A stretch of 64,000 bases of DNA from Orbilia blumenaviensis (Eukaryota > Ascomycota > Orbiliomycetes > Orbiliales > Orbiliaceae): NCBI GenBank assembly GCA_036872755.1, contig JAVHNS010000010.1, positions 1,736,001 through 1,800,000 on the forward strand, given 5' to 3'. Under the pieces are notes generated by a model. That model made no database searches and was not told the origin of the DNA. It saw only the letters and a list, made by a program, of their open reading frames with translations. Below, one piece after another: positions 59,399 to 64,000 of this stretch (position 1 is its first letter; each line of letters starts with the position of its first letter). The position numbers and the translations under genes were made by a program.

Positions 59399-62300
59399 TC
59401 AAAACAAATAATGCAGCTCCTCCAGGGTCTGAAGCACCTTCCAGGCGTTGGAGTAGGTTTCACGCTCCATCAGCACTGTTTCGGCCAGCCACGAACAGTA
59501 GTTTCCCCAAGCATTAAGGTTTTGCTCGCGAACACCCATTTCACCAAAGACATGAATACGTATGGCCTGATCATAGAAAACAGCGGTGTAGAGGGCTAGG
59601 CAGGCCTCTGAGCACTTGCACCCTTCCATGCTGGACGCTCGCAGACATATCCCTTTCGGAATCCCACATTCGACACAAACATCCTGCGTCCAGTTTGGAT
59701 ACTGATCCAGAGGGATGTAGGTAGGGCAGTCGTCGATGCTGTGACCAGCTTCGCACCCCAGAGTGAAACGGCAGTAGGCGCAGTTGGTTTGGGCAGCAGT
59801 GATGAAGGAAACGATATTAGCAGCCTGGGTAGCCCTAGCAGCGTTACGGTCAAGACGAGGGAGTTCTAATGCAGGAGTCCTCCTAGCTACAGTGGTAGCA
59901 ACATATTCTGGCCCCCTCCTCTCAGTGTCGCAGTTGTCGCAAAGAGCCATCCCCCCCATGACGCAGTCAATCGCCTTATGGTTCCCGTCCATGAACGAAC
60001 TTATGACCCAGCGGCGGCACCCCTTAGTGGTTAGGTACATATCTAAGGCCTAAAGTATATATTAGTTTCGCGACTACGATTTTAACTTTACGGACTACTT
60101 TAGCAGGAACATTATATTTACCTTGTAAGCCTCTTTCCTCCACAGCTGCCGGTTGTTGTAATTGACGTCGAAGAAAGAAGATCGCCTGCAGATGACGGTG
60201 TTTACAGCAGGGGAGCCGTCCCTCCCGGCTCTGGAGCTTTGCTGAACAAGATCAACGAGTGTATATGGGCGGCCGACGTGAACGACAGCTACCACATTTT
60301 TGGCATCAACCCCAGGCCCGAAAGCGGTTGTAGCAAACAAAACTCCACCCGTCTCATCCCATTCATCCAGTGTATCTTGGCGGTCATCAATGTTCATTTC
60401 CCCCTCATACTTATAGGCATTAAGCTGATCTTTGAGGTCCTCTGCTTGCTCCCGGGAACGACAAAACGCAAGGATCTTGTTTCGCTGAGGTTGGACTCCT
60501 AGGGCAGAGAACTGGGCCTTTAGTGCATTAATATAATGAACAGCTTCTCCGATTAGATCTTCCACTGTCATAACCTTGTATTGCATATTTGGGACGTTGG
60601 TGGTGCTTCGGATTTCTTGGAAAGAATTAACGTGAAAAAAGTTACAAATTGGGGCTAGCATCAACGGCGGAACCGTCGCTGACATGCAGACAAGCTGCAG
60701 ACCCAAGTTGGTAAGTTTTGATAGCGCTGCCACGTCCCGAAACCCTTCGTCCAAGATCTGCTGGTGGATTTCATCTACAATGATTCGGTCCAGGCGGCGT
60801 TCGGCATGAAGTCTGCTTATCTGTTCAAGAAATTTGGGCGAAATAGCAGCCTCCGGCGTAGCTATAATGACCCCAGGAACCTTTTTCTCGATCCGTTTAG
60901 GAGCCTGCAACTTGTACACCGGTTGACCGTTGGCATCGTGACCAACAATCTCCGACACCCAATACGTAACATGGATACCCATATCAGCAGCCCGAGAAGC
61001 TACATCATCACAGGTGGAAATGAACGGCTCGATAATCACGCTAATCCCAGACTTAGCAGCCTTGATGGCGAGCAGGGCAGCAGTAGTTTTGCCGGCGGCG
61101 CAAGCAAGAGTGATCAGAAGGGGGGAGATGTTGCGCTTGTAGATGGCTTCAGCCGCCTGCGCCTGTTCTGGAAGCTTCCATTGAACACGGCTCATGGTAC
61201 CGTCGGCCTGGGCTGTAGAGTATTGCTTGTAAAGGACAGCGTGTAGCTCTGGTGGGTATTCGTCCCTTATGCTGAAGAGATTACTAACTGCGGAGGAGCC
61301 GGAGTAGTCGGAGGAGCCGGGGGGGAGGTGGCTAGCTGGGCCTGTAGAAGGGATATACGCTGGTGCTTGTTCAAAGGCAAGCCTCGGGGCGTGCAGTACC
61401 TGCAGTCTAGCTGGATCGAGCTGAGTGCTGTGGGGGAAGGCTGGGTGGCCAAATCGGGGCTGGGCGCCAACGGAAAAGTATATCTTTGACGGCTCGATCA
61501 GCCAGTTTGGTAGCTGGGGGGTTACACCGATGAAGAACTGGAAAAAAGCGGTTGCTCTACGGTACAGGTCCATGGTAATTTCATCCATATGGATGAAACG
61601 GTTAGCGTCCCGGCCGTACCTGTTCAAGTTGGTGCGGCGGCCATGGCCGAACTGCTCTGCAGCCACATTCTCTTCTTCTTCAACCCTTTTCTCGATGAGC
61701 TGGCTCATCGGGTCTACATAGGCTCTGGTAATGCCGGCCATGATTTGGCGGTAACTGGAGATCTTCAGGGGGAAGCCGGTGACAGCTTGGACATTGGTCA
61801 GCATGTAGTTGGTGTACATTTGGGTGGTCCATGGGACGCCGTCGGCACCAGCGAACAAATAGGATGTGACATTCATGGAGCGCCTAGTCCTGAGGTAGTC
61901 GGCGAACGGATCTACGATCATTAGGTAGGTCAAAAACAGCGTCCCTATGCTTTCCGGGAAGAAACGGGCTATTCCTTTCTGATAGCCGGTTACGTGCTGG
62001 GTTTTGATATAGGCGCTGAGAAGCATTACATCCCCGTCAATCACAAAGAAATTACGGGGGTTGATAGCCGTATTGTATTTGCGAAGAGTGGAGAGTTCGG
62101 TACCTCGGGCAGGCTCCCCAGCCGTCAGCAAGGCTGCAATGGCAAACAGCTTTCGAATCTCCATATCTTGTTCAAGATATTCGTGGGACGCGGTATGTGA
62201 TAATACGCCAGAATCAGGAAAGAACTTCTTGGCCAGGGCAGGTGTAGACTCGACTCTCTCCAGCAGCAGCTTAGGCTGGAACAGCGTTGCGTTCTTGGGG

Positions 62301-63982
62301 TCGGAACAGCAGGAGTAGCCGCGGGAGCTATCAGACGGATCATCAAATACCTGGGAAGGTAGGATTCTGTTATTTAGGCCCAACATCTGCTGGTTCAGCA
62401 TGGCTTCAAGAGAGGGAGCGATGGAGCGGACGTAGAGACGGTGCGATTCGATCAGAAAGAGGTCTCCCCCATAGTACACACCGGTGCCGTCCTTGTTCCA
62501 GTGAAGCTTTCCAGCTTTGGAGCTATGGTCGGTAATCGCGTGACCGTATGCGTGCTGGGACAGCCATTCAGACATGGGGAAGCCGTTCGCTTCTTTGGTA
62601 ATTGGCAGCAGCTGATCCAACTCTTCCTTCAAGGCATCGTTGAGAATTACAGCATCCTCCTCACCAACCATGGAGGCTAGTTCCCACGAGCGCCGTAGGA
62701 CTAACAGCCTGGTACAGTAGCTCATCGCCGCAAACGTTTTGGTGCAGAAATCCGCAGTCTTCCACGTCCTGTTCTCAACACTCCATCCTTGGGTGGCCAG
62801 ATAATTGAGAACTGGGTGGTCAAAACGCGAAATGATAGTAATCGGGATTGGTGTCTTCATGCATTCAATGATGACTTCCAATATATCCATTCTTAGAGCT
62901 TCCATATCAGGCTGGGAACCGGAAGTAGCAGCAAACTCCGATACCTGAAGGATCGCGCGCAGAATTCTCTCAACTTCGTCAGGGAAATCGACGCCACACT
63001 TAAACGCCAATTCATCATTCAGCAGCAGCCGGCAGAAATAGACAACCATTCGAGTCATGGTGTTGAAGTAGTCATCCAAAGCCCCAACCGAGTATTCGCG
63101 GGTAAACGGGCGGCCGTCGTCTTCATCGTTTGGGGACTTGAGTTTACAAAGGAATTGGATGGCCGTTTGGTCGATATACGGGAGACTAGACTGCAGGAGG
63201 TGCCTAGTAGCATTCTGAATGACATCAATTTGGGGGCTCCGGTCGACATCCAAACGAGGGAGGGCGCAGACGGCTACGATAGACTCCTGAGATCCACCAC
63301 AGAACTCCAGCCAACCTGTTCGTTGCAGCCACGGAACCGGGGTACTCAGCTCTTCTGCACCGTCGGAAACATTGAGCCTCTCGTCCAGCATCTCTTGTAC
63401 AAATCTGGCTTCGTTGCTGGCCACCGGTCCTGTTTCCTGGAGCTGAACCTTGAACAAACTTTTATTGCGGGCAGGAAGGAAGGTTTGGCAGCTAATCTTG
63501 TCTTTATCGAGGAGTTTCGGGTGGCTACGCTGACCAACAGGGCGAATATCTGCAGGGCACCGGCCTCTGTGACTTGATATCGAATCCTTGGTGCTGTAGA
63601 CTCTAGAGCAGAGGTGACACTGCCAGCCAAGACTAACGGCCAAGTAGGGAATCTCGGTGATACTTTTAGTTTTGATAGCATCCGAAAATGCTACTATATT
63701 CTCCTCTGAAGATAGGTACCCAGTCAGGGACCGAATAACAGCCTCCGCCTGATTATTAACCGTGCGGCGCTTTATCTGGTGATCCTTGTTTCCAACTAGG
63801 TGGTTGACAATGGTCTTGGCCAAGACGACGTATTTACACTCTCTACAGATTGCTACTTTCAATGCTGTGGAAATTTGGGGCGTAGTAAGCTTGCAAACAG
63901 CGAAGTTGAGTGGTCTTATCTCCTCAAACTTGGCTGTTACATCCTCGAAGGTTACGCTACCAAGTCTAACGCGGCTCGCCAT
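59399..63982 (-). CDS. Zinc-finger / tyrosine-recombinase-like / RecQ-like SF2 helicase (telomere-linked helicase type)
   Basis: Two exons, 63982-60122 and 60049-59399, give 1,503 residues. The ATG at 63982 is provisional, since the frame stays open to the window edge. N-terminal zinc-finger candidates: C46-C49-H61-H68 (DUF3505-like) and C122-C125-H138-C142. Residues about 600-820 resemble a tyrosine recombinase: ARGTEL (Arg 626), YIK (Lys 660), SYRQ (Arg 745), and FGHGRRTNLNRYGR with His 780 and Tyr 789 as candidate nucleophile. From about 935 there is an SF2 helicase: P-loop LACAAGKTT (Lys 965), VDEIH box (1069-1073), SAT (1101-1103), FATTAFGPGVD, and motif VI QQSSRAGRDG (1247-1256). The second exon encodes a Cys-rich domain with CDNC, CAYC, CVEC and CKC pairs. 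No stops or frameshifts interrupt 4.5 kb. Related fungal proteins cluster at chromosome ends; the recombinase call is by motif only. Confidence 0.82.
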
Positions 63983-64000
63983 GATGGACCGTAGGCCAGC

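Noticed and set aside
1..64000. CRISPR array, bacterial operons or telomeric TTAGGG repeats
   Set aside because: None is present; the DNA is eukaryotic with spliceosomal introns and no terminal telomere array lies inside the window.

Overview
The window reads as chromosomal DNA of a filamentous ascomycete (Pezizomycotina). Nearly every gene is broken by short introns of roughly 45-120 bases with GTRAGT-like donors and CAG/TAG acceptors, and the gene families are typically fungal: GH74-CBM1 xyloglucanase, DUF6601, spherulin-4, fungal CVNH, SesB-type NLR, fungal rvt and a telomere-linked type helicase. I cannot assign a genus from the sequence.

Layout, left to right: 1-5.1 kb, no gene seen. 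5.2-8.1 kb (+), secreted GH74 with a CBM1. 8.4-11.8 kb (-), a complete seven-exon rvt reverse-transcriptase-like cellular gene. 12.5-12.9 kb (+), small basic protein resembling the pre-60S factor Alb1. 13.9-15.5 kb (-), lysophospholipid acyltransferase, divergent from 16.05-17.7 kb (+), an ARMT1-like DUF89 phosphatase. 17.7-26.4 kb, a long gene-free stretch. 26.4-28.6 kb (+), a CRIB-motif protein. 32.1-32.9 kb (-), GST. 33.4-34.7 kb (-), membrane-anchored spherulin-4/GH135-like protein. 37.2-38.4 kb (-), secreted Vps62-like protein. 39.6-40.7 kb (+), DUF6601 membrane protein. 41.0-47.1 kb (-), a 1,891-residue NLR-like protein. 48.5-50.0 kb (-), MFS transporter. 51.9-52.5 kb (-), secreted cyanovirin-N homologue. 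54.2-55.5 kb (-), BTB-like protein. 56.0-58.6 kb, a block of nested tandem repeats. 59.4-64.0 kb (-), a large zinc-finger / tyrosine-recombinase-like / SF2 helicase protein that may run off the right edge.

The left and middle hold ordinary housekeeping genes (Alb1, acyltransferase, DUF89) mixed with secreted or surface proteins (GH74, spherulin-4, Vps62-like, CVNH). From 41 kb rightwards the content becomes accessory: NLR, transporter, lectin, repeat block and recombinase-helicase. This fits an approach to a variable or subtelomeric region on the right, but no TTAGGG array is present, so that is inference. The genes do not form an obvious metabolic cluster.

The most noteworthy items are (1) the recombinase-helicase fusion with its flanking repeat block, (2) the NLR-like protein with an N-terminal esterase, a damaged P-loop, ankyrins and a Tyr/Gln-rich C-terminal tail, and (3) the intact rvt gene. 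All exon models were built by eye from splice consensus plus reading-frame continuity; every multi-exon model given sums to a multiple of three.
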